Shown one piece after another: positions 53,087-62,738 of a stretch of DNA of 64,000 bases (its first letter is position 1; the number at the start of each line of letters is the position of its first letter). The position numbers were made by a program, and so were the translations under genes. The stretch is taken from positions 4,608-68,607 of the forward strand of contig JAUJNP010000015.1 in NCBI GenBank assembly GCA_030448105.1, written 5' to 3'. This stretch comes from Acidimicrobiales bacterium (GTDB lineage Bacteria; Actinomycetota; Acidimicrobiia; Acidimicrobiales; Iamiaceae). Below the pieces are notes generated by a model. The model searched no databases, was not told the origin of the DNA, and saw nothing but the letters and a program-made list of their open reading frames with translations.

Positions 53087-54441
53087 ACGGAGCTCACTCG
53101 CAGGCCGCCGCCCACCGGGTGGCGCGGGCGGAGCTCACGCAGGAGCGTCTCGCGAACCAGCAGCACGCCGGCGGCGGGAAGCAACAGACCGAGCACCGGG
53201 ACCAGCAACGGGCGCCCTGGCACCGGGAAGCCGCCGACGGCCAGGGCGGTGAGACCGGCGGCCACCATGAGGGCGCCGAAGGCGGCTTGGGCGGTCGCGG
53301 CCCGACCGGTGCGGCTCACCCTGGCCGGGCGCACGGCCGCCTCCACCCGGCTCCCCACCGCCACCAGCGGGACCAGCAGGGCGACCAGCGCGAGGAGCCA
53401 CGCCGGCCGCAGCAACCACCACGCCGCGCTGGCCGGGTCCGGCTGGGGCAGCAGGCCGGTGGCGAGGAAGGCGAGGGTGGCCAGGCAGAGGGCGGTGAGG
53501 TGCCACAGATACACCGTCATGGCCATCCCGCTGGCGGCGACCACCGAACGCCAGAGCCGGGGACGAGCCGCCCAGGCGGCCAACCGGCGGCGGGCCAACA
53601 CCATCAGGCCGGTCTGGGCCAAGGCCAGAGCGGCCAGGGCGAGCGTGGGCGGTGTGGTGTTCGAGCGTTCCCCCGGGCCACCGACCATGCTCAGCGGGTA
53701 GCCCAGCGGCCCGGTCAGCACGATCATGGCCCCGAACCCGGCGGCCGCCAGCGCCGCGCCCGTCCGGGCGGCGGCCAGGCGGCCGTCACGCCACCAGAAG
53801 CCGAGCTGGTGGGCGAAGAGCCACACGAAGGCGAAGTTGGCCCACCCCGCCGCCCGGATCCCACCTGGCCCGGCCAGCAGGTCGCAGGCACCGGCCGCCG
53901 CCACCAGGCCGACCGTGGCCCGCACGCCGAAGCGCTCGTGCAGGGCCACCATCGCCGGGGTGCTGGCCACCACGGCGAGATAGACGGCGAGAAACCACAG
54001 GGGCATCGCCACCAGCCGGGCCGCCGTCCGCAGCGGCGCCGGGTCGGCGCCCAGCGCGGCCGCGGCCAACAGGCCCAGCGACCACGGCACGACCAGTGCC
54101 GCCACCGGCCGCACGAGCCGGTCGATCCGACCGTGCAGCCACGCGGGGTACCCGGCGGCGCGCCGCCGGGCCGACGCCCACGATGCCGAGTTGGCCACCC
54201 CGCCGACGACGAAGAAGAGGGGCATGACCTGGAGCAGCCAGGTCGCCCAGCGGGTCCACGGGGCCACCTGCAGCAGGTTGTGGCCCGCAAGGCCGTCACC
54301 GTCCCAAGTGACCACGGCGAGGAGCCAGTGGCCGATGACGACGACGGCGATGGCGGCGACCCGCACCAGGTCCACGACCCGGTCGCGATCGTCCGGCGTG
54401 GCCGCGGCCAGGGCTCGGCTGTCGGGGAGGGCGGAGGGCAT
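52981..54441 (-). CDS. Acyltransferase 3 family membrane protein
   Basis: About 486 residues from the ATG at 54441 (the frame is open to 54660 but that part is not membrane-like). Family marks: DRVVDLVRVAAIAVVVIGHW (with the conserved Arg and His), FFVVGGVANSASWASARRRA, GRIDRLVRPVAALVVPWSLG, and about ten hydrophobic helices, including GWANFAFVWLFAHQLGFWWR. These enzymes O-acylate sugars, lipids or peptides. The C-terminal end is doubtful: the frame runs 106 bp into rsmA on the opposite strand, so a missing base near 53100 may hide the true stop. Confidence 0.8.
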   Translation of the reverse strand: MPSALPDSRALAAATPDDRDRVVDLVRVAAIAVVVIGHWLLAVVTWDGDGLAGHNLLQVAPWTRWATWLLQVMPLFFVVGGVANSASWASARRRAAGYPAWLHGRIDRLVRPVAALVVPWSLGLLAAAALGADPAPLRTAARLVAMPLWFLAVYLAVVASTPAMVALHERFGVRATVGLVAAAGACDLLAGPGGIRAAGWANFAFVWLFAHQLGFWWRDGRLAAARTGAALAAAGFGAMIVLTGPLGYPLSMVGGPGERSNTTPPTLALAALALAQTGLMVLARRRLAAWAARPRLWRSVVAASGMAMTVYLWHLTALCLATLAFLATGLLPQPDPASAAWWLLRPAWLLALVALLVPLVAVGSRVEAAVRPARVSRTGRAATAQAAFGALMVAAGLTALAVGGFPVPGRPLLVPVLGLLLPAAGVLLVRETLLRELRPRHPVGGGLRVSSVQGAASARRPQSSTASSSARASGRMPARSKAPAGT

Positions 54442-54557
54442 GAGCGGTCCTTGTCCGAGGTTGGTGGTGCGACGCCCACCATCCCCCGCCGGTTCCCCCG
54501 CGCCCACGGGGACGATCCCCCACCGCCGACTGGGGGCCACCCCAGATGACCAGCCTC

Positions 54558-54563
54558 TACCGT
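54558..54563 (+). promoter_or_regulatory. -10 box TACCGT of ispE
   Basis: TACCGT ends 8 nt before the ATG at 54572. Confidence 0.5.
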
Positions 54564-54571
54564 GCCCGGGT

Positions 54572-55327
54572 ATGGGTGGATCCCGCTCCGAGGGGAGCGA
54601 CGCCGAGCAGCCGCGGAGCTGCATCGCGCCGGCCAAGCTGACCGTGTCGCTGCGGATCACCGGTGTCCGAGACGACGGCTACCACCTGCTCGACGCCGAG
54701 ATGGTCACCATCGACCTCGCCGACGAGCTGACGTTCTCACCCGGCGACGGGCTCGAGGTCCGCGCCGGCCCCGCGGGCGATCCCATCCCCACCGGCGAGG
54801 ACAACCTCGTGCGCCGGGCGTTGGCCGCCGCCGGACGCACCGCCCACGTGCGCCTCACCAAGGCCATCCCCGCCGGCGCCGGCCTCGGCGGGGGATCAGC
54901 CGACGCCGCCGCCGTGCTGCGCTGGGCGGGGGTGCACGACCCCTCGGTGGCGGTCGCCCTGGGCGCCGACGTGCCCTTCTGCCTCCGGGGCGGGCGGGCC
55001 CGGGTGCGGGGCGTGGGCGAGGACGTGGAACCGTTGGCGCCGGTCGAGACCGCCTTCACGCTGCTGATCCCGCCGTTCGGCTGTTCGACGGTGGCCGTCT
55101 ACCGGGCGTGGGACCGCCTTGGCGGCCCGACCGCCGCCGGCGCCAACGACCTGGAGCCGGCCGCCCTGGCGGTCGAGCCCCGGCTGGCCGAGTGGCGGGA
55201 CCGCCTCGGAGATGCCACCGGGCGCACCCCGGTGCTGGCCGGGAGCGGGAGCACCTGGTTCGTGGAGGGGGCCCATCCCGGCAACGGCCGGTTGGTGGCC
55301 CGCACGGTGTCTCCTGCGGACTGCTGA
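54572..55327 (+). CDS. ispE: 4-diphosphocytidyl-2-C-methyl-D-erythritol kinase
   Basis: 251 residues, somewhat short for the family (about 280-310). GHMP-kinase fold: APAKLTVSLRITGVRDDGYH with the substrate-binding Lys and His, the ATP loop KAIPAGAGLGGGSADAAAVL, GADVPFCLRGG and a C-terminal LAGSGSTWFVEG. It phosphorylates CDP-methylerythritol in the MEP isoprenoid pathway. Usual location after rsmA, here separated by the acyltransferase on the other strand. The N-terminal 15 residues before CIAPAK are not conserved-looking. Confidence 0.9.
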   Translation: MGGSRSEGSDAEQPRSCIAPAKLTVSLRITGVRDDGYHLLDAEMVTIDLADELTFSPGDGLEVRAGPAGDPIPTGEDNLVRRALAAAGRTAHVRLTKAIPAGAGLGGGSADAAAVLRWAGVHDPSVAVALGADVPFCLRGGRARVRGVGEDVEPLAPVETAFTLLIPPFGCSTVAVYRAWDRLGGPTAAGANDLEPAALAVEPRLAEWRDRLGDATGRTPVLAGSGSTWFVEGAHPGNGRLVARTVSPADC

Positions 55328-55352
55328 CCGGAATTGGCGGGCGGCGCCGGCG

Positions 55353-55451
55353 CTACTTGCCGGCGCGGCGCTGCCAGCGGGTGCGCTTGAGCATCTTCTT
55401 GTGCTTCTTCTTGCGCATGCGCTTGCGGCGCTTCTTGATCAGGGAGCCCAT
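55353..55451 (-). CDS. bS22-like ribosomal mini-protein (AURKAIP1/COX24 domain)
   Basis: A 32-residue, Lys/Arg-rich protein starting MGSLIKKRRKRMRKKKHKK and ending TRWQRRAGK. It fits my memory of actinobacterial bS22, an extra small-subunit protein, in both length and the KKRRKRMxKKKH core. ATG at 55451 follows the box TAGGTT (complement of 55463-55468) by 11 nt. It is antisense to nothing and lies alone between ispE and tRNA-Gln. Confidence 0.85.
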   Translation of the reverse strand: MGSLIKKRRKRMRKKKHKKMLKRTRWQRRAGK

Positions 55452-55543
55452 GACGGTCGGTCAACCTAGCGGGGCGCGCCGTACCGGCACCAACCCGTCG
55501 CCAACGGTGGGCGGGCGCCGCCGTATCGTGGATGGCGACCCGA

Positions 55544-55614
55544 TCGGGGGTCGTCCAATGGCAGGACAGCAGTCTTTGGTACTGCGAATGAGGGTTCGAT
55601 TCCTTCCCCCCGAG
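55544..55614 (+). tRNA. tRNA-Gln (anticodon TTG)
   Basis: Acceptor TCGGGGG (55544-55550) with CCCCCGA (55607-55613), discriminator G; anticodon stem GCAGT/ACTGC with loop CTTTGGT (anticodon TTG); T-stem GAGGG/CCTTC (one G-T pair) with loop TTCGATT. No encoded CCA. It lies just upstream of glmU. Confidence 0.95.
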
Positions 55615-55642
55615 CCGGCGCCACGCGCGAGACTCCGCGGCC

Positions 55643-56767
55643 GTGGCCCCCCGTCCGCTCTCCGCCGTGGTGCTGGCCGCGGGGGAGGGCACGCGGATGC
55701 GTTCGTCGCGGCCCAAGCCCCTGCACCTGCTCTGTGGCCGGGCCATGTTGCTCTACGTGCTCGACGCCCTGGCCGACTGCACGGTGGGCCGGGTCGTGGT
55801 CGTGGTCGGCCACGGCGCCGAGCGGGTCACCAAAAAGCTCCAGGACGAGGAGCCCGACCTCCTCCTCCACTTCGTGGAGCAGCACGTGCAGCGCGGCACC
55901 GGCGACGCCGCCAGCGTGGCCCTCACCGCCTTCCCCGACGACGTGGGCGAAGACGACCTCGACGCCGTGCTCGTCCTGCCGGGCGACACGCCGCTGCTGC
56001 GCCCCGCCACCGTGGCCCGCCTGGTCGACGCCCACCGCGCCTCCGACGCCGCCTGCACCGTCCTCACCGCCGTGCTCGAGGATCCCACCGGCTACGGACG
56101 GGTCGTGCGGGGCCGCGACGGCCGGGTGGCGCGCATCGTCGAGCAGGCCGACGCCACCGAGGAGGAGGCCGCCATCACCGAGGTCAACACCTCGATCTAC
56201 TGCTTCCGCCGCAGCGTGCTGGCCCCCGCGCTGCGCCGGTTGAGCCCAGAGAACGCCCAGGGCGAGTACTACCTCACCGACGTGGTCGAGGTCCTCCATG
56301 ACGCCGGCTACGGCGTGGCCTCGGTGATCGCCGACGACCCGTCCGAGACCTCCGGCGTGAACGACCGGGTGCAGCTGGCGGGGGCCGAGGCCGAGCTCCG
56401 GCGGCGCACCAACGACGCCTGGCTGCGGCAGGGCGTCACCATGGTCGACCCCACTCGCACCTACATCGACGCCACCGTCGAGCTCGCACCGGACGTCACC
56501 CTGTTCCCGGGCACGATCCTCCAGGGGCGCACGGTGGTGGCCGAGCGGGCCGAGATCGGCTCGGACACCGCCCTGGTCGACTGCGTGGTCGGGGCCGACG
56601 CCATCCTCGACAAGACCGTGGGGCGCGACGCCGAGGTGGGCGCCGGCGCCCGGGTCGGGCCCTTCGCCGTGCTCCAGCCGGGGGCGTCGGTCCCCCCCGG
56701 GGCGGTGACGGGGCCGTTCTACACTGCGGTCGGCGCCGACGACGGAGCCGACGGGACCCGGGGGTAG
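55643..56767 (+). CDS. glmU: GlmU-like UDP-GlcNAc pyrophosphorylase lacking the acetyltransferase end
   Basis: 374 residues; bifunctional GlmU is usually about 450-490. The N-terminal nucleotidyltransferase is complete: VVLAAGEGTRMRSSRPKPLH, HVQRGTGDAASVAL, VLPGDTPLLRP, ITEVNTSIYCF, NAQGEYYLTDVV and NDRVQLAGAEAELRRR. Only a few left-handed beta-helix turns follow (DATVELAPDVTLFPGTILQG, VGAGARVGPFAVLQPG) and the protein stops at a Gly/Asp-rich tail, before the segment that carries the catalytic His, Lys, Tyr and Asn of the acetyltransferase. The end is 4 bp before prs. GTG start. Confidence 0.85.
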   Translation: MAPRPLSAVVLAAGEGTRMRSSRPKPLHLLCGRAMLLYVLDALADCTVGRVVVVVGHGAERVTKKLQDEEPDLLLHFVEQHVQRGTGDAASVALTAFPDDVGEDDLDAVLVLPGDTPLLRPATVARLVDAHRASDAACTVLTAVLEDPTGYGRVVRGRDGRVARIVEQADATEEEAAITEVNTSIYCFRRSVLAPALRRLSPENAQGEYYLTDVVEVLHDAGYGVASVIADDPSETSGVNDRVQLAGAEAELRRRTNDAWLRQGVTMVDPTRTYIDATVELAPDVTLFPGTILQGRTVVAERAEIGSDTALVDCVVGADAILDKTVGRDAEVGAGARVGPFAVLQPGASVPPGAVTGPFYTAVGADDGADGTRG

Positions 56768-56770
56768 CGC

Positions 56771-57742
56771 GTGGAGCTGGTCACCAAGAAGAAGCTGCTC
56801 ATGTACTCGGGCAGCTCCCACCCCGTCCTCGCCCAGGAGATCGCCCGCCACCTCGGCGTCGAGCTGGGCCAGCCCAACCTTCGCTCCTTCCCCAACGGCG
56901 AGCTGCACTGCCGGTTCAACGAGTCCGTGCGGGGCGCCGACGTCTTCATCATCCAGACCCACTGCGGCCCGGTGAACGAGTCGATCATGGAGCAGCTGAT
57001 CATGATCGACGCGGCCAAGCGGGCGTCGGCCAAGCGCATCACCGCCGTCTGCCCGCTCTACGGCTATGCCCGCCAGGACCGCAAGGCCGAGGGCCGCGAG
57101 CCCATCGCCGCCAAGCTGGTGGCCGACCTGCTCACGGTGGCCGGTGCCGACCGGATCGTGTCGGTCGACCTGCACTCCGGCCAGATCCAGGGGTTCTTCG
57201 ACGGTCCCGTCGACCACCTCACGGCCATGCCGGTGCTGCTCGACTACCTCCACGAGCACGCCGGCCACGACATCGTCGTGGTGGCCCCCGACGCCGGCCG
57301 GGTCAAGGTGGCCGAGCGCTTCGCCCAGCAGCTCGGCGCCGACCTGGCCTTCGTCAACAAGTACCGGCCGAAGGGCGAGACCAGCACCGTGCTGGCCCGC
57401 GACGTCATCGGCGAGGTCCACGGGCGGCGCTGCGTCGTGATCGACGATCGCATCGACACCGCCGGCACCATCGTCGCCGCCGCCGACATCCTGGTCGAGC
57501 ACGGCGCCACCGACGTGTGGGCCATGGCCACCCACGGCGTGCTCGCCGAACCCGCCACCGACCGGCTGAAGGACTCGGTGATCTCCCGGATCGTGCTCAC
57601 CGACACGGTGCCGCTGCCGCCCGACAAGGAGATCGACAAGGTCGAGGTCCTCTCGGTGGCCGCCGTCATCGCCGATGCCATCGACGCCGTCTTCGAGGAC
57701 ACATCGGTCAGCGACATCTTCGGCGGCCACAACCAGAGCTGA
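56771..57742 (+). CDS. prs: Ribose-phosphate pyrophosphokinase
   Basis: 323 residues; makes PRPP from ribose-5-phosphate and ATP, the donor for upp and for nucleotide synthesis. Seen: KKKLLMYSGSSHPVLAQEIA at the start, FPNGELHCRFNESVRGADVF, YGYARQDRKAEGREPI, VSVDLHSGQIQGFF, DIVVVAPDAGRVKVAERFA and the PRPP loop RRCVVIDDRIDTAGTI. GTG start 4 bp after the glmU stop. Part of the conserved glmU-prs-ctc-pth-mfd order. Confidence 0.96.
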   Translation: MELVTKKKLLMYSGSSHPVLAQEIARHLGVELGQPNLRSFPNGELHCRFNESVRGADVFIIQTHCGPVNESIMEQLIMIDAAKRASAKRITAVCPLYGYARQDRKAEGREPIAAKLVADLLTVAGADRIVSVDLHSGQIQGFFDGPVDHLTAMPVLLDYLHEHAGHDIVVVAPDAGRVKVAERFAQQLGADLAFVNKYRPKGETSTVLARDVIGEVHGRRCVVIDDRIDTAGTIVAAADILVEHGATDVWAMATHGVLAEPATDRLKDSVISRIVLTDTVPLPPDKEIDKVEVLSVAAVIADAIDAVFEDTSVSDIFGGHNQS

Positions 57743-57789
57743 AGGCCGGCGGCGGCGAGTGCGGTTGGCGGGGCGGGGCGCTCGGCCCG

Positions 57790-57795
57790 TAGCGT
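57790..57795 (+). promoter_or_regulatory. -10 box TAGCGT of the L25 gene
   Basis: TAGCGT ends 6 nt before the ATG at 57802. Confidence 0.5.
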
Positions 57796-57801
57796 TGCCC
57801 G

Positions 57802-58536
57802 ATGGCTGAGATCAACCTGAAGGCCGAGACCGGCCGCCCCAAGGGCTCGCGCCCGGCCAAGCGTCTCCGGGCCGCCGGCAAGGTGCCCGCCGTGGTCTAC
57901 GGCCTCGGCAGCGATCCCACGCCGGTCACCGTCGATTGGCGTGAGCTGCGCCAGGCCCTCACCACCGAGGCCGGGCTCAACGCCCTGATCGACCTCGAGC
58001 TGGGCGGGGACACCAAGCTCAGCATCGTCAAGGAGCTTCAGCGCGACCCGGTCCACCACTCCGTGGAGCACGTCGACTTCCTGCTGATCCGCCGGGACCA
58101 GGCCATCGTGGTCGACGTGCCCATCGTGCTCGAGGGCGACGCCGAGGCGGTCACCCGTGAGGACGGCATGATCGACCACGTCCTCACCGCCATCGCCGTG
58201 CACGCCATGCCGGCCGACATCCCCAACGAGATCACCGTCGACATCTCCGAGATGGCCATCGGTGACGCCGTGCGGGTCGGTGACCTCAGCCTGCCGGCGG
58301 GCGTGACCACCGACCTGGATCCCGAGGAGGCGGTGGTGATGGCCTCCATCTCCTCCACCAGCCTCGAGGCCGCAGAGATCGAGGCGGCCGACGCCGAGGT
58401 CGCCGCCGAGCAGGCCGCCGAGACCGACGCGGCTGGCGAGGGCGCCGAACCCGAAGCGGGCGCCGACGGCGATGGCGCGGAGGCGGCTGGCGGCGGCGGT
58501 GCCGACGCCGGGGCCGAGGGTGGCGACGAGGGCTGA
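57802..58536 (+). CDS. rplY: 50S ribosomal protein bL25 (Ctc/TL5 type)
   Basis: 244 residues. The N-terminal L25 domain binds 5S rRNA: AEINLKAETGRPKGSRPAKR then LRAAGKVPAVVYGLGSDPTP. The second, TL5-type beta domain follows (VHHSVEHVDFLLIRRDQAIV, VPIVLEGDAEAVTREDGMID, ADIPNEITVDISEMAIGDAV). The C-terminal about 50 residues are an Ala/Glu/Gly-rich acidic tail typical of actinobacterial forms. Leaderless promoter. Its stop is in the same frame as, and directly before, the pth frame. Confidence 0.94.
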   Translation: MAEINLKAETGRPKGSRPAKRLRAAGKVPAVVYGLGSDPTPVTVDWRELRQALTTEAGLNALIDLELGGDTKLSIVKELQRDPVHHSVEHVDFLLIRRDQAIVVDVPIVLEGDAEAVTREDGMIDHVLTAIAVHAMPADIPNEITVDISEMAIGDAVRVGDLSLPAGVTTDLDPEEAVVMASISSTSLEAAEIEAADAEVAAEQAAETDAAGEGAEPEAGADGDGAEAAGGGGADAGAEGGDEG

Positions 58537-58539
58537 GCC

Positions 58540-59157
58540 CTGCTCCGCCGAGGCAAGGGCGGCGAACGCCGCGGCACCCCGGCTGACCTGCTGGCGGTAG
58601 GCCTCGGCAACCCCGGGGCCGACTACGCCGGCACGCGCCACAACGTCGGCGCCGACACCATCGCCCTGCTGGCCGAGCGCCACGGCGGGCGCCTCCGCGC
58701 CGCCAAGGAGCGGGCCCTGGCCACCGAGGTGCGGGTAGGGGGCCGGCGTCTGGCGTTGGCCTTCCCCCAGACCTTCTACAACGACTCGGGGCTGGCGGTG
58801 GCCGCCCTGGTGCGGCGCCACGGCATCGACGACCTGGCGCACCTGGTGGTCGTGCACGACGAGCTCGACCTGCCGCCGGGGCGGATCCGGGTGAAGGTGG
58901 GTGGCGGCCTGGCCGGCAACAACGGCCTCAAGTCGCTGAAGGCCCACCTCCACGGCGAGGGCTTCGTGCGCATCCGCATCGGCGTGGGCAAGCCTCCCGG
59001 CCGCCAGGAGGGGGCCGACCACGTGTTGCGCCGGCCCGGCAAGGCCGAGCGGGCAGAGCTCGACGTGGCCGTGCAGGAGGCGGCCGACGCCGTCGAGACG
59101 ATCCTCGCCGAGGGTCCCGACGCCGCCATGAACCGCTTCAACCCCGACCGAGCGTGA
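58540..59157 (+). CDS. pth: Peptidyl-tRNA hydrolase (unusual start)
   Basis: About 205 residues if a CTG at 58540 is used; a CTG at 58588 is closer to the family N-terminus. Essential motifs: LLAVGLGNPGADYAGTRHNV with the catalytic His, FPQTFYNDSGLAV (Asn pair binding the tRNA), VVHDELDLPPGRIRVK with the catalytic Asp, and GLAGNNGLKSL. No ATG, GTG or TTG exists in frame between the L25 stop (58536) and 58729, yet the catalytic N-terminus lies before 58729. Either a CTG start or a missing base is present. Confidence 0.88.
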   Translation: MLRRGKGGERRGTPADLLAVGLGNPGADYAGTRHNVGADTIALLAERHGGRLRAAKERALATEVRVGGRRLALAFPQTFYNDSGLAVAALVRRHGIDDLAHLVVVHDELDLPPGRIRVKVGGGLAGNNGLKSLKAHLHGEGFVRIRIGVGKPPGRQEGADHVLRRPGKAERAELDVAVQEAADAVETILAEGPDAAMNRFNPDRA

Positions 59158-59218
59158 GCTGAGCATCGCGGGCCGGACGGCGGGGGAGCCACCGACCACC
59201 GGGGGCGAAGGCCGCCGG

Positions 59219-59224
59219 TAGCCT
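59219..59224 (+). promoter_or_regulatory. -10 box TAGCCT upstream of mfd
   Basis: TAGCCT ends 14 nt before the ATG at 59239, farther than in the leaderless set; a short leader is likely. Confidence 0.4.
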
Positions 59225-59238
59225 CGAACGGCTCGACC

Positions 59239-62200
59239 ATGGCCGCGCTGACCGACCTGCCTCCGCTGCTCCGCGACGACCCCGCCCTGGCCCAGGTGCT
59301 GGGCCGGTCCCGCGCGGTCCTGGCCGTACCGGAGCCGGCCCGGGCCGTCACCATCGCCGGCCTGGCCCGGCTGAGCACCCGGCACCCGATCGTGGTCGCC
59401 GCGCCCACCACCGCCGACGCCGAGCGCCTGGCCGGCGACCTGGCCGCCTACCTGGGCGACGACGAGGTGGCCGACTTCCCGGCGTGGGAGACCCTGCCGT
59501 TCGAGCGGGTCAGCCCGAGCGTGGAGACGATGGGACGCCGCCTGCGCACCATGTGGCGCCTGCGCGACCCCGACCGCGCCCCCCGCGTGGTGGTGGCCTC
59601 GGTGCGGGCCCTCCAGCAGCGCCTCGGCCCACACGTGGAGGAGACCGAGCCCCTCGTCCTTGCCCACGGCGAACGCCGCGACCGCGACGAGATCGTGGCC
59701 TGGCTCACCGGGGCGGGCTACCGGCGCGAGCCGCAGGTGGAGCATCGGGGGGAGGTGGCGGTGCGGGGCTCGATCGTCGACGTCTTCCCCTCCACCGCCG
59801 ACCGGCCGGTGCGGATCGACCTCTGGGGCGACGAGGTGGACCGCCTCACCGAGTTCTCGGTCAGCGACCAGCGCGCCACCGACGACGTGGCCTCGGTCGA
59901 GCTGTTCCCGTGCCGCGAGCTGAGGCCCACCGGAGAGGTGCGGGCACGGGCGGCGGCGCTGGTCGCCACCCAGCCGTGGGGCCGCGAGCAGTGGGAGCGC
60001 CTGGCCGAGGGCCTGGTGTTCGACGGCATGGAGTCGTGGCTGCCGTGGCTGACCGACGGCGAGCACGTGCTGCTCGACCTCATCGGGCCCGAGGGCCAGG
60101 TGCTCCTCGTTGAGCCCCGCCGAATGCGGGACCGGGCGGCCGACATCCTCGCCGAGGAGGCCGACCTGGCCACCTCCCTCGCCCGCACCACGTGGGACGT
60201 TCCCGCCCACACCGCCATCCCGCAGCTCCACCTGCCCTTCGACCGACTGTTGACCCACACCGAGGCACCGGTGTGGGCCGTCACCGTCACGCCCGAGGGC
60301 CCGGAGGTGGCCACCGTCCGGGCCATGGGCTGGAACCCCCCGGCGGGCGACGGTGCCAACCTGCTGGGCCAGCTCACCGGCCTGCTGGCCGAGGGCTACC
60401 GCGTGGTGGCGACAGCCGACGGGGAGGGCTCGGCCGCCCGGATCGGCGACCTGCTTCGGGGCCACGGCGTGGACGTCGACATCGTCGTTCGGCCCCTCGA
60501 CCGCGGCTGCATCCTGCCGGCGGTGAAGCTGGCGGTGCTGGCCGAGGCCGACCTCACCGGCCGCCGCCGCAGCCACCGGGCCCCCCGTCCCCGCCGCACC
60601 GACAGCGCGGGGTTCTTCGAGGACCTCAAGCCCGGGGACTTCGTGGTGCACCACCAGCACGGCGTGGCGCGCTACGGGGGGATGGTGAAGCGGGCCATCG
60701 GCGGGGTGGAGCGCGACTACCTCCTCCTCGAGTACAAGGGCGCCGACAAGCTCTACGTCCCCTCCGACCAGATCGACGCCGTGCGCCACTACACCGGCGG
60801 CGAGGCCCCCAGCCTCTCCAAGCTGGGCGGGGGCGACTGGCAGCGCACGAAGGCGCGGGTGCGCTCGGAGGTGGAGCTGGTCGCCCAGGAGCTGGTGGTG
60901 CTCTACCAGAAGCGGCTCCACACCCTCGGCCACGCCTACCCGCCCGACACGCCGTGGCAGCGCGAGCTCGAAGCGTCGTTCCCGTACCGGGAGACGCCCG
61001 ACCAGCTCAAGGCCATCGCCGACGTCACCGCCGACATGGAGGCGCCCGTGCCGATGGACCGCCTGGTGTGCGGCGACGTGGGGTTCGGCAAGACGGAGGT
61101 GGCCATCCGGGCGGCGTTCAAGGCCATCCAGGACGGCAAGCAGGTCGCCGTACTCGTGCCCACCACGCTGCTGGCGTCCCAGCACCACGCCACCTTCAGC
61201 GACCGGTTCGCCGGCTACCCGGTGCGGGTGGAAGTGCTCTCCCGGTTCCTGTCCCCCACCCAGGCCCGCCGGGTGGTGGAGGGGGTGCGCATGGGCGACG
61301 TCGACTGCGTGATCGGCACCCACCGTCTGCTCTCCGAGGACCTCCAGTTCAAGGACCTGGGCCTGCTGGTGGTGGACGAGGAGCAGCGCTTCGGGGTGAC
61401 CCACAAGGAGCAGATCAAGCAGCTCAAGGCCAACGTCGACGTGCTGACCCTCACGGCCACGCCCATCCCCCGCACCCTCGAGATGAGCCTCACCGGCATC
61501 CGGGACCTGACCCTGCTGAACACGCCGCCCGCCGAGCGCCAACCCATCCTCACCTACGTGGGCGAGGAGGACGAGCGGGCGGTGGGCGAGGCCCTGCGCC
61601 GTGAGCTGCTGCGTGAAGGGCAGGTGTTCTTCGTGCACAACCGGGTGCGCGACATCGAGGAGGTGGCCGCCCGCCTCCGCGACCTCGTGCCCGAGGCCCG
61701 CATCGCGGTGGCCCATGGCCAGATGGACGAGGGCACCCTCGAACAGGTGGTGCTCGACTTCTGGGAGGGCCGCTTCGACGTGCTCGTCTGCACCACCATC
61801 ATCGAGTCGGGCATCGACATGCCCACGGTGAACACCCTGGTGGTGGACCGCGCCGACCTGCTCGGCCTGGGCCAGCTCCACCAGCTGAGGGGGCGGGTGG
61901 GCCGGGCCGGCCAGCGGGCCTACGCCTACCTCTTCCACCCGCGCGACCGGACCCTCACCGAGGAGGCCTACGAGCGGCTCAAGACGATCGGCGAGGCCAC
62001 CGAGCTCGGCTCGGGCTTCAAGATCGCCATGCGCGACCTCGAGATCCGGGGGGCGGGCACGCTGCTGGGCACCGGCCAGTCGGGCCACATCGCCGCGGTC
62101 GGCTACGACCTGTACTGCCAGATGGTGAACGAGGCGCTGGCCGACCTCAAGGGCGAGGAGCGCCACGAGCCGGCCGAGGTGAAGCTCGACCTGCCCGTCG

Positions 62201-62649
62201 ACGCCCATCTTCCGCCCGCCTACGTGGCCAAGGAGGAGCTGCGCCTGGAGGCCTACCGTCGGTTGGCGGCGGTCACCTCCGACGCCGAGGTGGACGACAT
62301 CCGGGCCGAGTGGGAGGACCGCTTCGGCTCCGTGCCGGACCCGGCCCGGCGGCTGCTCGACGTGGCCCGCCTGCGGGCCGAGTGCCACCGACTGGGCGTG
62401 CGCGAGCTGAACGTCACCGCGCGATCCGCCGGGGGGCCGGCGTTCGGAGGGCGGGGCCACACCGCCCGCATCGCGCCCCTGGAGCTGCGGGTCAGCCAGG
62501 TGATCCGCCTCCACCGGCTGTTCAAGGGGGCGGTGTACAAGGAGGACCTGGCCCAGGTGCTACTCCCGGTGCCCCCGTCCCCGGACCTGGCCGGCACCCT
62601 GGTGGACCTGCTCCGAACCCTCCTGCCGCCGGTGACGGTAGCCAGCTGA
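59239..62649 (+). CDS. mfd: Transcription-repair coupling factor
   Basis: 1136 residues, full length. It removes RNA polymerase stalled at DNA lesions and recruits UvrA. UvrB-like N-terminal modules (about 1-340: [20 protein letters not shown]), the RNA-polymerase-interacting CarD-like domain (about 460-515: [20 protein letters not shown]), RecG-like helicase with Walker [17 protein letters not shown] (about 610), DEEQRFG box (about 712), [27 protein letters not shown] and RGRVGRAGQ, and the C-terminal TRCF domain. Frame intact throughout. Confidence 0.97.
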   Translation: MAALTDLPPLLRDDPALAQVLGRSRAVLAVPEPARAVTIAGLARLSTRHPIVVAAPTTADAERLAGDLAAYLGDDEVADFPAWETLPFERVSPSVETMGRRLRTMWRLRDPDRAPRVVVASVRALQQRLGPHVEETEPLVLAHGERRDRDEIVAWLTGAGYRREPQVEHRGEVAVRGSIVDVFPSTADRPVRIDLWGDEVDRLTEFSVSDQRATDDVASVELFPCRELRPTGEVRARAAALVATQPWGREQWERLAEGLVFDGMESWLPWLTDGEHVLLDLIGPEGQVLLVEPRRMRDRAADILAEEADLATSLARTTWDVPAHTAIPQLHLPFDRLLTHTEAPVWAVTVTPEGPEVATVRAMGWNPPAGDGANLLGQLTGLLAEGYRVVATADGEGSAARIGDLLRGHGVDVDIVVRPLDRGCILPAVKLAVLAEADLTGRRRSHRAPRPRRTDSAGFFEDLKPGDFVVHHQHGVARYGGMVKRAIGGVERDYLLLEYKGADKLYVPSDQIDAVRHYTGGEAPSLSKLGGGDWQRTKARVRSEVELVAQELVVLYQKRLHTLGHAYPPDTPWQRELEASFPYRETPDQLKAIADVTADMEAPVPMDRLVCGDVGFGKTEVAIRAAFKAIQDGKQVAVLVPTTLLASQHHATFSDRFAGYPVRVEVLSRFLSPTQARRVVEGVRMGDVDCVIGTHRLLSEDLQFKDLGLLVVDEEQRFGVTHKEQIKQLKANVDVLTLTATPIPRTLEMSLTGIRDLTLLNTPPAERQPILTYVGEEDERAVGEALRRELLREGQVFFVHNRVRDIEEVAARLRDLVPEARIAVAHGQMDEGTLEQVVLDFWEGRFDVLVCTTIIESGIDMPTVNTLVVDRADLLGLGQLHQLRGRVGRAGQRAYAYLFHPRDRTLTEEAYERLKTIGEATELGSGFKIAMRDLEIRGAGTLLGTGQSGHIAAVGYDLYCQMVNEALADLKGEERHEPAEVKLDLPVDAHLPPAYVAKEELRLEAYRRLAAVTSDAEVDDIRAEWEDRFGSVPDPARRLLDVARLRAECHRLGVRELNVTARSAGGPAFGGRGHTARIAPLELRVSQVIRLHRLFKGAVYKEDLAQVLLPVPPSPDLAGTLVDLLRTLLPPVTVAS

Positions 62650-62708
62650 GGGTCACGGAAAGTAGTCCTTTCCTCCCGAAGAGTAGGGTGCTACCGTGCC
62701 GCCGTCCC

Positions 62709-62720
62709 GTGACCGGTCAC
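62709..62720. promoter_or_regulatory. 12-bp palindrome upstream of the secreted protein gene
   Basis: GTGACCGGTCAC is a perfect palindrome 18 bp before the GTG at 62739; a possible operator, but a palindrome of this size can occur by chance. Confidence 0.3.
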
Positions 62721-62738
62721 GTTGAAGGGGAGAGCACC

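Noticed and set aside
57244-62514. A 1756-codon open frame on the minus strand
   Set aside because: It lies antisense to prs, L25, pth and mfd, which are certain; its composition (His/Gly/Val/Asp-rich, no motif) is the usual shadow of high-GC coding sequence.
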